Notes: generated from the sequence alone by a model not told the origin. Numbered from the stretch's first letter, positions 33,899 through 41,485 are shown. The stretch: DNA of 64,000 nt from Herbaspirillum sp. CF444 (GCF_000282135.1 NZ_AKJW01000083.1:62001-126000), one strand, 5' to 3'. Made by a program: numbers and translations.

Positions 33899-34468
33899 AT
33901 GAATTCTCGCAAAATCACAGTGGCGCTCGGTTCCGCCCTTCTCCTCTCTGTCGCGACACTCGCAACCGCTCACGAAGCCCACGTCCACGGCGTCGGCAAG
34001 CTCGACGTCGCACTCGACGGCAAGACACTGTCGCTGCACCTGGACTCGCCGCTGGTCAACCTGATCGGCTTTGAGCATGCCGCCAGGAGCGCCAAGGACA
34101 AGCAAGCCGCACAAGACATGGCCAGGACGCTGCGCAACGCGGCAACGGTGTTCGTCACCACCCCGTCAGCAGAATGCAAGGTCAGTGGAGTCCAATTGGT
34201 CTCCGCCGCTATCGAACCTGTGTTGCTGGGCGAAGCTGCGGTGAGCAAAACAAGCAAGCCGGCCGGCCATGAGGATCATGACGGCCACGCCGACATGGAT
34301 GCCGATTTCAGTTTTCAATGCGCGTACCCGGAACGCTTGCAACGCATCGACGTGAAACTGTTCGAGGCATTCAAGGGATTCAACAGCATCGACGTGCAAC
34401 TGGTCACGCCCAAGCGTCAGGGTGCGGTGAAGCTGACGCCGACGGCCGCAAGCATCACGATTCAATAA
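33899..34468 (+). CDS. zrgA: DUF2796 / ZrgA-type zinc uptake protein
   Basis: 189 aa with a signal peptide (MNSRKITVALGSALLLSVATLATA). The mature N terminus HEAHVHGVGKLDVALDGKTLSLHLDSPLVNLIGFEHAA is the DUF2796 signature. A His/Asp-rich loop (GHEDHDGHADMDADF, about residues 121-135) would bind metal in the periplasm. In Vibrio, ZrgA is the DUF2796 member of a zinc-regulated system used for zinc uptake. Two further conserved Cys (AECKVSG and FQCAYPE) could form a disulfide. It opens the zrgA-ATPase-permease-DUF3299 operon, transcribed away from znuCBA, under the twin palindromes at 33752-33794. Confidence 0.88.
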   Translation: MNSRKITVALGSALLLSVATLATAHEAHVHGVGKLDVALDGKTLSLHLDSPLVNLIGFEHAARSAKDKQAAQDMARTLRNAATVFVTTPSAECKVSGVQLVSAAIEPVLLGEAAVSKTSKPAGHEDHDGHADMDADFSFQCAYPERLQRIDVKLFEAFKGFNSIDVQLVTPKRQGAVKLTPTAASITIQ

Positions 34469-34486
34469 TTGATCAGCCAACCCGAT

Positions 34487-35200
34487 ATGAGCGACGCTGC
34501 CATCGCCTTGCGCGATATTTCTTTCACCTGGCCCGGCCAGAAGACGCCGACGCTGGCGCTGGACCGGTTCGACGTGCAGGCGCATGAACAGGTCTTCGTC
34601 AGCGGTCCCAGCGGCAGCGGCAAGAGCACGCTGCTGGCGCTGATCGGCGGCATCGCCAGCCCGCAAAGCGGCAGCGTCGCCATTCTCGGACAAGCGCTGG
34701 ACGGTTTGCCGGCGTCGCGGCGCGACCGCTTTCGCGTCGACCATATCGGCTTCATCTTTCAGCAATTCAATCTGATTCCTTATCTGTCGATTCTGGATAA
34801 CGTGCTGCTGCCTTGCCAGTTCTCGGCCTATCGCCGTGAGCGCGCGCTGGCGCAGGGGCAGGATTTGCACGCGGCGGCACAATCGCTGTTGCGCAGCCTC
34901 GATCTGGCACCGAACCTGTGGACGCGCGCGGTGACGCAATTGTCCATCGGCCAGCAGCAACGTGTCGCTGCGGCGCGCGCCCTGATCGGCCGGCCTGAAA
35001 TCGTGGTCGCCGACGAACCGACGTCGGCGCTTGACAGTGACCGCCAGCAAGCCTTTCTCGACCTGATCCAGCATGAATGCGAACAGGCCGGCGCCAGCCT
35101 GGTGTTCGTCAGCCACGATCAGCGACTGGCCGAACGCTTCCATCGCCGCATTGCGCTCAACGACATCAATCGTTGCGCCGGCATGGAGGAATCGGCATGA
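34487..35200 (+). CDS. zrgB: ABC transporter ATPase, LolD/MacB type, of the zrg operon
   Basis: 237 aa from the ATG at 34487; a TTG directly after the zrgA stop is possible. Motifs: Walker A SGPSGSGKST, Q-loop FIFQQFNLIPYLS, signature LSIGQQQR, Walker B IVVADEPTSALD, H-loop VFVSHD. QQFNLIPYLSILDNVLLP is typical of the MacB/LolD/FtsE branch that pairs with FtsX-type permeases rather than with ABC-3 importers. Its stop overlaps the permease start by 4 bp. The zrgB name follows the Vibrio operon order and is tentative. Confidence 0.88.
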   Translation: MSDAAIALRDISFTWPGQKTPTLALDRFDVQAHEQVFVSGPSGSGKSTLLALIGGIASPQSGSVAILGQALDGLPASRRDRFRVDHIGFIFQQFNLIPYLSILDNVLLPCQFSAYRRERALAQGQDLHAAAQSLLRSLDLAPNLWTRAVTQLSIGQQQRVAAARALIGRPEIVVADEPTSALDSDRQQAFLDLIQHECEQAGASLVFVSHDQRLAERFHRRIALNDINRCAGMEESA

Positions 35201-36459
35201 GCTTCCTCTTTCGCCTCGCCGCGCGCAGCGCGTGGAATCGCCGCTTCACGCTCGGCCTGATGCTGCTGGCGATCGCCTTGTCGAGCGCCATGCTGCTCGG
35301 CATCGAACGCGTGCGTCACGACGTGCGCGACGGCTTCTCGCAATCGGTCTCCGGCACCGACCTCGTGGTGGGCGCACGTACCAGCCCGGTCCAGTTGATG
35401 CTGTACGCGATCTTCCGCATCGGCGGCGCGACCAACAACATGGGCTGGGACAGCGCACAAAAACTGGCGAAGAATCCCGCCGTGAAGTGGACGATTCCGC
35501 TGTCGCTGGGCGATTCGCATCGCGGCTTTCCGGTGCTGGCGACCAACGGCAATTATTTTGAACACTTCCACTATGGCGACGGACAGGCATTGAGCCTGAG
35601 CGAAGGCCGCCCCTTCGCCAGCGTGTTCGAAACCGTGATCGGCGCCGAAGTCGCGCAGCGCCTGCACTACAAACTCGGCGACCGCATCGTGCTCAGCCAC
35701 GGCATGGGCAGCCTGCACCTGACCGATCACGCCGACAAGCCGTTCACGGTGGTCGGCATCCTGGCGCGCACCGGCACGCCGGTGGACCGCACCGTGCACA
35801 TCGGCCTCGATGCAATGGAAGCCATCCATCTAGATTGGGAAGGCGGCGCACCGATGCCCGGCCTGTCGATTGCACCCGCCCTGGTGAAGAAATTCGACCT
35901 GACGCCCAAGACCGTCACCGCCGTGCTGGTCGGTCTGAAGAATCGCGCGGCGGTGTTCGGCGTGCAGCGCGACATCGCCGATGACAACAGCGAGCCCTTG
36001 ATGGCGGTGCTGCCGGGCGTGGCGCTGGATGAGTTGTGGCAAGTCGTCGGCGTCGGCGAAAACGCCCTGCTGGTGGTCTCCGGCATGGTGGTGATCGTCG
36101 GCCTGGCGGGACTGGTGTCGGCGATTCTCGCCAGCCTGGGAGAACGGCGCCGCGAGCTGGCGGTGCTGCGCTCGGTCGGCGCGCGTCCCGGCGATATTTT
36201 CCTGCTGCTGGCGCTGGAAGGACTGGCCGTGATGCTGGCCGGCGTGGTGCTGGGCGTGGTTTTTCTGACGCTGGCGCTGTTTGCGCTGGGGCCCTTCCTC
36301 AGTGCGCAATTTGGCGTAACATTGCATCCGGCCCTGCCTGCCGCCGGTGAATTGCAGTTGTTGCTGTGGACCATCGTTGCCGGCTTTGTCGCCAGCCTGT
36401 TGCCGGGCTTGCGTGCTTACCGCCTCAGTCTGGCCGATGGCCTGACGCCGAGAATTTAA
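35197..36459 (+). CDS. zrgC: FtsX-family ABC permease of the zrg operon
   Basis: 420 aa from the ATG at 35197 in the ATGA overlap with the ATPase. It has the type VII layout: TM1 at about 17-36, a large periplasmic MacB_PCD-like domain (about 40-285; SVSGTDLVVGARTSPVQLMLYAIFRI, VIGAEVAQRLHYKLGDRIVLSHGMG), then three helices (about 290-316, 336-366, 390-408) with the coupling signature LGERRRELAVLRSVGARPGDIFLLLALEG in parts. Proteins of this type transmit force across the membrane (LolCDE, MacB) rather than transporting through a channel. In this operon it probably works with ZrgA and the DUF3299 protein. Symbol tentative. Confidence 0.88.
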   Translation: MSFLFRLAARSAWNRRFTLGLMLLAIALSSAMLLGIERVRHDVRDGFSQSVSGTDLVVGARTSPVQLMLYAIFRIGGATNNMGWDSAQKLAKNPAVKWTIPLSLGDSHRGFPVLATNGNYFEHFHYGDGQALSLSEGRPFASVFETVIGAEVAQRLHYKLGDRIVLSHGMGSLHLTDHADKPFTVVGILARTGTPVDRTVHIGLDAMEAIHLDWEGGAPMPGLSIAPALVKKFDLTPKTVTAVLVGLKNRAAVFGVQRDIADDNSEPLMAVLPGVALDELWQVVGVGENALLVVSGMVVIVGLAGLVSAILASLGERRRELAVLRSVGARPGDIFLLLALEGLAVMLAGVVLGVVFLTLALFALGPFLSAQFGVTLHPALPAAGELQLLLWTIVAGFVASLLPGLRAYRLSLADGLTPRI

Positions 36460-36490
36460 GGTCACGAATTTACTGCATGAAAATGAGATC

Positions 36491-37240
36491 ATGAAAAGCA
36501 TTACCTGGATAGGCGGCATCGTAGCCGCCGGACTATTGGTCGGTTATGGCGCCCATCTCGCGGCAACGCCGAAGACCTCGGCTGCCGCAGCAGTTGCGGC
36601 GGCAGTCAATGCCGGTGCGCCGATTGCTTCGGCCGTCGGAGCTGCCGTGCCTGCCGCACCAACCGGCAACGCACCGTACTCCGACAATGCGCAATACAAG
36701 GTCGGCGATCACCTGCAACAAAGTCCCGATCTGTCGAACAAACCTTACAAGCCGTCCGGCAAGAACGACGGCGCCTTCCGCGAGATCGCCTGGGAATCCC
36801 TGATGCCGAAAGACTGGGACGCCATGGCGCCGTTCAAGGGGCTGAAGCTCGACAAGATGGAAGACGGCGACCCGCGCGCCATGGAAGCGCTGTGGAAAGC
36901 CAAGAAGTACTGGAAGAATGCGCCCATCGATCCGAGCATGGACGGCGTATCGATCCGCATTCCCGGTTTTGTGGTGTCGCTGGAGCGTGAAGGCGAAGCG
37001 CTGAAAGAATTCCTGCTGGTGCCCTATTTCGGCGCCTGCATCCATGTGCCGCCGCCGCCGGCCAACCAGATCATCCACGTCCACAGCAGCAAGGCGGTCA
37101 AGAACATCCGCACCATGGATGCGGTGTGGATCAATGGCGTGCTGAAGGTGGAACACTCGGACACGATGATGGGCACCGCCGGCTACAGCATGGCGTCGGT
37201 CAAGGTGGAACCGTACACGGATCAGGCGCCTGCGCAGTAG
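36491..37240 (+). CDS. DUF3299 periplasmic protein of the zrg operon
   Basis: 249 aa. An N-terminal hydrophobic segment (SITWIGGIVAAGLLVGYGAHLAA) is a signal or anchor, followed by an Ala-rich linker and then the DUF3299 domain (about 100-240). Its hallmark is FLLVPYFGACIHVPPPPANQIIHVHS, with the invariant Cys and Pro run. A Met pair, HSDTMMGTAGY, follows. DUF3299 genes recur with LolCDE-like ABC genes and DUF2796 in gammaproteobacteria, supporting membership of the zinc-related system. It lies 31 bp after the permease and ends the operon. The molecular function is not known. Confidence 0.88.
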   Translation: MKSITWIGGIVAAGLLVGYGAHLAATPKTSAAAAVAAAVNAGAPIASAVGAAVPAAPTGNAPYSDNAQYKVGDHLQQSPDLSNKPYKPSGKNDGAFREIAWESLMPKDWDAMAPFKGLKLDKMEDGDPRAMEALWKAKKYWKNAPIDPSMDGVSIRIPGFVVSLEREGEALKEFLLVPYFGACIHVPPPPANQIIHVHSSKAVKNIRTMDAVWINGVLKVEHSDTMMGTAGYSMASVKVEPYTDQAPAQ

Positions 37241-37546
37241 GCTATTTTCATTGCGAGGCTGCGAAGCTACAGGCCAAGTTATCCCCACATTTTGGGAGCA
37301 AGCCTGTGGATAAGCGTTGGAGAAGTCGCTTAAGTATTTGATAACAATCGAAATTTCAATTCGTTGTGATTCTTAAGCAATCGCGGACAAGATGTAGATA
37401 ATTACGCACCCCGCGCCACCGGGCTGGATTACCAGCAGGGAGGATGGCAGCTTCCACTACGTGTGCGTACAGCCGGGTTACAACGCCACTATCCGGCATT
37501 GGCGACTCAAGCCAATCTCGCAGATCTTTGCCACAAAACCGTTGAG
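37241..37546. other. Non-coding region with paired DnaA-box-like sites and a long imperfect hairpin
   Basis: TTATCCCCACA (37279-37289) and TGTGGATAA (37305-37313) make an inverted DnaA-box-like pair; the second matches the consensus exactly. Next comes a 51-bp imperfect hairpin bounded by GCTTAAG (37328-37334) and CTTAAGC (37372-37378), which is AT-rich. No gene seen. Confidence 0.55.
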
Positions 37547-37606
37547 GAAAAAAAACCTGCGATACTTGCGTATCGCAGGTGAATCTAAAGCAAGTTTAGA
37601 GGAGAC
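37547..37606 (-). ncRNA. Candidate small RNA with anti-Shine-Dalgarno 5' end, copy 1
   Basis: Minus strand, about 60 nt. It begins GTCTCCTC (plus 37599-37606), contains TCTAAA-cttgc-TTTAGA, and ends with a perfect 11-bp terminator stem (ACCTGCGATAC/GTATCGCAGGT, plus 37555-37580) followed by eight T. A -10-like TAGAAT (plus 37614-37619) would place the RNA start at about 37607. The same architecture recurs at 39843-39917. CUCCUC is complementary to Shine-Dalgarno sequences. From memory this resembles the Rfam group called Betaproteobacteria toxic small RNA; unverified. Confidence 0.5.
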
Positions 37607-37928
37607 AAACGAGATTCTAGCGACGACGTATGACGGCTTCGTGACACGCTAAAACTGTTTCGCGCTTTTCCGAATCGGCGGGCAACCATCATGGGATGGT
37701 TGCTACTGTCATCAGCAAGTCACAAAGCCGGATTATCCTGTCTACTCTTTCGCGATACATGCAACCGATATGCATGATTGCAGGGTGTGCCGGACCAACC
37801 GTCCGGTGCACCATTCCCCCTCCGCTCCATCCCGTTTCTCTCCCCCGCACCTGCTTTCCCCAAGAGTACCTCTTACTGCTGCTACGCACTTTCCCCTGCT
37901 ACTACCTCTGCTTCCCCATTCGTTTGAA
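37607..37928. other. Non-coding region between the sRNA and the DUF2026-like gene
   Basis: Contains the hairpin GCAACCATC-atgg-GATGGTTGC (37682-37703) and a smaller one CCGGAC-caacc-GTCCGG (near 37790-37806). Neither is followed by a T-run. It would carry the promoter of the minus-strand sRNA and the 3' end of the DUF2026-like mRNA. No gene seen. Confidence 0.5.
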
Positions 37929-38576
37929 TCACCAGGCGCCTGTAACCTGCAAGCGACTGAGTTTGATTTTGGTGCCTTCGCCTTCCGCACCTTGCATGAC
38001 CAGATCGGTGCCGAGTTCTTTCGGCGGCTTTTGGTACCACTCCATGCACACCTGCGACAGATTGCTCAGGGCAGGCTTGCTCATGAATTGCTGCAACAAT
38101 TCCTTCGTCAGCGCCAGATTCGGCGCCAGATGAAAATCTCCCGGCACGCCCAAGGCATTTGGCGAAGCCGACATGCGTGCGAGATCCTTCTGAAACATTT
38201 GCCGCGGCACCGTCATCGGATGCCCGGCCGACTCCAGCAGTTCCTGGAACACCGGCGCCATCAGATCCAGTACATAACCGTCGCATTGCACCCAGCAATG
38301 AAACGCGTCGCTGTTGCTGTCGACCTTGTCGCCGTCCAGCGTGCCGAATGACAAGGCGCCGCTGCCGTCTTCACTGATCAGGTAGAAAGCCGCGCCGGCA
38401 ACCGGAAAGGCATTCTTCTTGTAAAACTTCTTCAATATCTGTGCCGCAGTCACGCTGAAGAAAAAACTCGCGGCGGGAATATTGGCGTCGACACTATCGA
38501 GCACCGAGTGAATGACGCGAAAAATACGTTGATAATCCGCAAGCGGGATGAGGGGGCGAATGTTAGGTGATTTCAT
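37929..38576 (-). CDS. DUF2026-like protein
   Basis: 215 aa, soluble. I assign it to DUF2026 from overall pattern (start PLADYQRIFRVIHSVLDSVDANIPAASFFFSVTAAQILKKFY in outline; SEDGSGALSFGTLDGDK; DAFHCWVQCDGYVLDLMAP). The FHCWV...VLDLMAP segment is like the His and Asp strands of transglutaminase/NlpC-type papain folds, but the place of the nucleophilic Cys (before TAAQIL) is Ser-Val, so catalysis by that mechanism is unlikely unless Ser acts. Function unknown. It is monocistronic, with the small membrane protein gene 70 bp upstream. Confidence 0.65.
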   Translation of the reverse strand: MKSPNIRPLIPLADYQRIFRVIHSVLDSVDANIPAASFFFSVTAAQILKKFYKKNAFPVAGAAFYLISEDGSGALSFGTLDGDKVDSNSDAFHCWVQCDGYVLDLMAPVFQELLESAGHPMTVPRQMFQKDLARMSASPNALGVPGDFHLAPNLALTKELLQQFMSKPALSNLSQVCMEWYQKPPKELGTDLVMQGAEGEGTKIKLSRLQVTGAW

Positions 38577-38646
38577 CCGCGTATTTTCTCATACCGGCCA
38601 TCCGCTTTCGCCGCAGATGCGCGCATCCTTGCCGATGCGGCTGCTG

Positions 38647-38928
38647 TTATGCCGCCTCGGTACGATTGGCGTCGTCGTTCTTGCCATGCAGGAAGCAAGC
38701 GCAGTTCACGTCGTGATGCACCGAGCAGGCTGTCAGTTCGCGCAGGCGCTCCATCTTGCCTTGGTCCACCGACAGCAGACGCAGACGTTCGCGTGAGAGT
38801 TTGACTTCGCGTTTGTTCCATTCGCAATCGGCGCGGATGAAGAGGTACATCAGCACCAGGCAAAAACTGAGGTAGGTAAGAAACATCAGGGCGATATCGT
38901 TTGGCACAGTGTCGACTATGAATTGCAT
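38647..38928 (-). CDS. Small single-pass membrane protein, hypothetical
   Basis: 93 aa with GGAG eight bases before the ATG. One hydrophobic helix (about 12-31, IALMFLTYLSFCLVLMYLFI) is followed by a basic/acidic helix (REVKLSRERLRLLSVDQGKMERLREL) and a Cys/His-rich stretch CSVHHDVNCACFLHG that could bind metal. The topology suggests a cytoplasmic metal-binding tail. No family recognised. It lies in a group of small orphan genes. Confidence 0.65.
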   Translation of the reverse strand: MQFIVDTVPNDIALMFLTYLSFCLVLMYLFIRADCEWNKREVKLSRERLRLLSVDQGKMERLRELTACSVHHDVNCACFLHGKNDDANRTEAA

Positions 38929-39220
38929 GATGATCTCCGTAAGTTCGGTTTGCGTTCAGGTCTGCTGCCGGGCTGTACTTGCTTTGCCGGCTTGGCAAAC
39001 CGTCGTTCCATGGAGATCATCTTAGTCACGCAAGCGTGCGCAATCTATCGGGGAATTCCTTATGTCCGCACGGCACTTCCGTTCTATGGAAAAGAGCCGG
39101 GAAACCTGTGTGCACTGTCGTGCCGGGAGGCGCAACGGCCGCAAGAAGAGCCGCCTGAAAGGCATGCGGCGACGCACATGCCCGACGGTGAAAAGAAAAG
39201 ATACAGAACGACGAGAAAGG

Positions 39221-39586
39221 TCAGTGCGACTGCGCGTCGATGTCGGCAAGCGATTCCCGGCCGCGCTGGGTGATTTCAAATTCCTTGCTGCCTTCCTTTT
39301 CGACGATGTGTCCTTTGCGCCCGAGGAAAATCGCGACATCGGCGTCGATATGCGCATGCGGATCGAGACTGAGTCCGCGCAGCGCTTCGATGCAACGGTA
39401 GATGAACAAGGTTTGCTTGCCCTTTTCCGTCAACCCCAATTGCCCGTCGCGGGCATATTCCAGGAACTTGAGGCCGGTCAGGCGCTTGGCGTTGCGGGCG
39501 ACGCAGGCGCTTGGGCGGCCGCGGTGTTCCTTCCGGCTTACCTGGCCGAGGGCGTCAAATTCATCTTTGGTCAGATCGTCGCTCAT
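39221..39586 (-). CDS. Small winged-helix-like hypothetical protein
   Basis: 121 aa with GGAG before the ATG. Two repeats of a Leu-Thr-x-x-Gly pattern (LGLTEKGKQTLF and FEITQRGRESLADI) are the kind found at the ends of winged-helix units, suggesting a small DNA-binding or helix-turn-helix protein. NAKRLTGLKFLEYARDG could be the preceding wing. A second protein of similar style is at 41213-41485. Family unknown. Confidence 0.65.
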   Translation of the reverse strand: MSDDLTKDEFDALGQVSRKEHRGRPSACVARNAKRLTGLKFLEYARDGQLGLTEKGKQTLFIYRCIEALRGLSLDPHAHIDADVAIFLGRKGHIVEKEGSKEFEITQRGRESLADIDAQSH

Positions 39587-39719
39587 TGCATTCTCCGTGT
39601 TGATTCAGGCAGACAGACAGTGTGCCAGAATGTCCGGGCCGCTATGGTAAGCGCACGCGCAGCCACAGGCAACGAGAATCGGCCGGAATGCCGTGTGGCA
39701 ATGAAGATTTTGTCTCTAC

Positions 39720-39754
39720 TTACCCACAATGCCTGTGAATAGATCTGTGGATAA
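39720..39754. repeat. Cluster of three DnaA-box-like 9-mers
   Basis: TTACCCACA (39720-39728, one mismatch to TTATCCACA), TGTGAATAG (39734-39742) and TGTGGATAA (39746-39754, exact complement of the consensus). The same paired design occurs at 37279-37313 and 44797-44831, each followed by AT-rich DNA. Confidence 0.55.
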
Positions 39755-39842
39755 GCTGTGGGAGACCTGCGCAATGCCTTGCTGAGCCTCGCCTCGCAAC
39801 AAATTGATTATTTAATAAGCGCTCTACGGCCGCAACACGAAC

Positions 39843-39917
39843 AAAAAAAACCCGCCGAGCGCATGCAGGGCGGGTTCAATCTCAAAAAACATCTTCCAGG
39901 AGGTTGATTGAGGAGAC
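39843..39917 (-). ncRNA. Candidate small RNA with two anti-Shine-Dalgarno segments, copy 2
   Basis: Minus strand, about 75 nt. It starts GTCTCCTC (plus 39910-39917), has a second CCTCCT (plus 39898-39903) in the loop closed by TCAATC/GATTGA, and ends with AACCCGCC/GGCGGGTT (plus 39849-39876) and T8. A weak -10 (TACAGT, plus 39924-39929) places its 5' end at GTCTCCTC, as in copy 1. Family resemblance as for 37547-37606; expression unproven. Confidence 0.55.
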
Positions 39918-40037
39918 GTTTTCACTGTATCGCAGAAAATCCGCTGAGAAAACGATCAATATGTCATTCGCTTATGCGTTCCAGACATAAAGCGCCCCTA
40001 TTGGCCGCATCCTCCTCATCTTCATCCTCACTCCCGA

Positions 40038-40649
40038 TTACATCGGCGGCTTGACGCCATCTTTTTCCACGACGATGCGGGCGGCATTCCAGTCGTCGCC
40101 GACATGCGTCGCAACGACGAACACGGCCAGGCCCGGCTTGACGTCTTGCAAAGCAGCGGGAACGATGGTCACGACAGGCACGTCCTTAGGCACGGAAATC
40201 TTGATGGTCTTGCCCTGATAGACCAGATCCAGATCGCGCCCTGTGCTGCCCGAGACCACCGCAGAGACGGTGGCGTTCGTCATGCTGCTGCCGGGCAGCA
40301 AATCCCAGTCGTAGTGCCCTTCGCCGGTGCCGCGCGCTTCCTCGGGGAAAACCACGACTTCCAGGGCCTGGATACTGCCATTGGCGCCCGGTTTGCCGGC
40401 CGTGCCGATGAAGCTGCCCTGTTTGATCGCCGACAGATCGAGCGGCTTGACCGAGGCGTAGCGCGTGGCGTCGCTCAGATGCAGCTTGAGGCTTTTGCCT
40501 TCGCGCGTCGTGACATCAACATCGCTGCCGTTGACGGCAGCTACCGTGCCCCGGATGCGGCTCGGAGCGGCACTTTGGGCCTGCGACAGCAAAGGTAAAG
40601 CCAGCAACGCGAATGTGATCAATGACAACAACCTGGAACGACTCGACAT
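40038..40649 (-). CDS. Exported hypothetical protein with repeated beta-rich (DUF5666-like) segments
   Basis: 203 aa. The signal peptide MSSRSRLLSLITFALLALPLLSQAQ is followed by two similar beta-rich stretches: SRIRGTVAAVNGSDVDVTTREGKSLKLHL and TNATVSAVVSGSTGRDLDLVYQGKTIKISV (each about 55-60 residues apart from neighbours), as in OB-like DUF5666 repeats. There is GYDWDLLPG-type loop sequence between them (GHYDWDLLPGSSM). The role is unknown; some annotations of such proteins as metal-transporter parts are unsupported by sequence. It is monocistronic. Confidence 0.75.
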   Translation of the reverse strand: MSSRSRLLSLITFALLALPLLSQAQSAAPSRIRGTVAAVNGSDVDVTTREGKSLKLHLSDATRYASVKPLDLSAIKQGSFIGTAGKPGANGSIQALEVVVFPEEARGTGEGHYDWDLLPGSSMTNATVSAVVSGSTGRDLDLVYQGKTIKISVPKDVPVVTIVPAALQDVKPGLAVFVVATHVGDDWNAARIVVEKDGVKPPM

Positions 40650-40974
40650 GACGATTCCTTGGGTGAACGAAAAAACCAGTCTAGCACCGGGCTGGAAATG
40701 CTGCTCACGCCCCCCCCAGGAAGAAGGAAAACCGCTTCAAAAACAAAGAAAACGGCACGGGAGCCATGATGTTGAAGATGCCGGCAATGCTTGATGATCG
40801 ACAAAAAACATCAAAAAGCATTTAGATAGAAATACTCCAATTATTCGTAGATTAAAAATATTGATGCGATTTCTTCCGAATACAAATACATGGAATATCT
40901 CGATTTTTTTCTATGTTATTCGCGCGATCTTTTTGTGAAAATGCAAACAAGTCACTCGCATCCCCATCGATTCT

Positions 40975-41102
40975 GAGGCGCCTGATACATCTCCTCATCA
41001 GGCGCTCAATGCCCACGGTTGAGAACGCGACTCTGCCTGCCCGTTTTTTCGGGGGAGTGACGAGCTTGCCCGGTGCCGATTTTCTGGTGCCGGGCTTTTT
41101 TA
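40975..41102 (+). ncRNA. Candidate small RNA with CUCCUC loop and terminator
   Basis: GCGCCTGAT (40978-40986) and ATCAGGCGC (40997-41005) form a perfect stem whose 10-base loop is ACATCTCCTC, presenting the anti-Shine-Dalgarno hexamer CTCCTC. A small stem CCCG-TTTTTT-CGGG (near 41040-41053) follows. The 3' end is a terminator, GCCCGG/CCGGGC (41068-41073 with 41090-41095, stem continued by G-U pairs) plus TTTTTT. The 5' end is not defined. Not adjacent to a plus-strand gene, so the terminator implies an independent transcript. Confidence 0.5.
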
Positions 41103-41148
41103 TTCCATCCCCGGCAAGTGCAAGGGAAAAAGCACCGCGGAAATGAAA

Positions 41149-41182
41149 AAAGCAGTATCCGAATCATGTCGAATACTGCTTT
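41149..41182 (-). terminator. Terminator of the 41213-41485 gene
   Basis: AAAGCAGTAT (41149-41158) pairs with ATACTGCTTT (41173-41182), and the minus strand continues in a T-run. Confidence 0.85.
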
Positions 41183-41212
41183 CGGTGAGCTCCACCACCG
41201 TCCGGCGCGAAA

Positions 41213-41485
41213 TCAACCCAAACGCCAATTGGAGCGGTGACGATAACGCGATTTGACGATGTGCATGTCGTCGTTGGCAGCCTGCTCCTGAGGTGTGCGT
41301 CGGAACACGTTTCTGCCGGCATTGGTCAGGTTGAAAGCACCGCCGAGGTTGGGGATGCCCAAGCCTTTGCTGATCACGCTTTGCACCACGCGCCGCGGAA
41401 TGATGCGGAAATCCCCTTTGAACACGCTATACATCCAGCGCAATTCTTCACCGGTTAATTCGACATTTTTTTCAGCAGTTTTCAT
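41213..41485 (-). CDS. Small hypothetical protein, helix-turn-helix-like
   Basis: 90 aa from the ATG at 41485, chosen because GAGGAA lies directly upstream; the open frame extends 56 codons further without coding character. ELTGEELRWMYSVFKGDFRIIPRRVVQSVISKGLGIPNLGGAFNLTNAGRNVFRR (in outline) suggests two helices, a recognition-like helix and a strand pair ending in a LTxxG motif, as in winged-helix units. The tail is basic (SRYRHRSNWRLG). Not recognised. It has its own terminator. Confidence 0.65.
   Translation of the reverse strand: MKTAEKNVELTGEELRWMYSVFKGDFRIIPRRVVQSVISKGLGIPNLGGAFNLTNAGRNVFRRTPQEQAANDDMHIVKSRYRHRSNWRLG

Larger units (their letters stand above)
39587..40037. other. Non-coding region with DnaA-box-like motifs and an sRNA
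   Basis: Holds TTACCCACA (39720), TGTGAATAG (39734) and TGTGGATAA (39746), followed by an AT-rich stretch (39800-39822), the sRNA copy 2 (39843-39917) and its presumed promoter. No protein gene seen. Confidence 0.55.
40650..41212. other. Non-coding region with a candidate plus-strand small RNA
   Basis: An AT-rich stretch (about 40795-40930) precedes the hairpin-rich segment at 40975-41102. After it lies the terminator of the next minus-strand gene (41149-41182). No protein gene seen. Confidence 0.55.

Noticed and set aside
39720-39754. Possible chromosomal origin (DnaA boxes plus AT-rich DNA)
   Set aside because: Only two or three boxes, no dnaA/dnaN/gidA or parAB neighbours; more likely a DnaA-titrating site or repeat.
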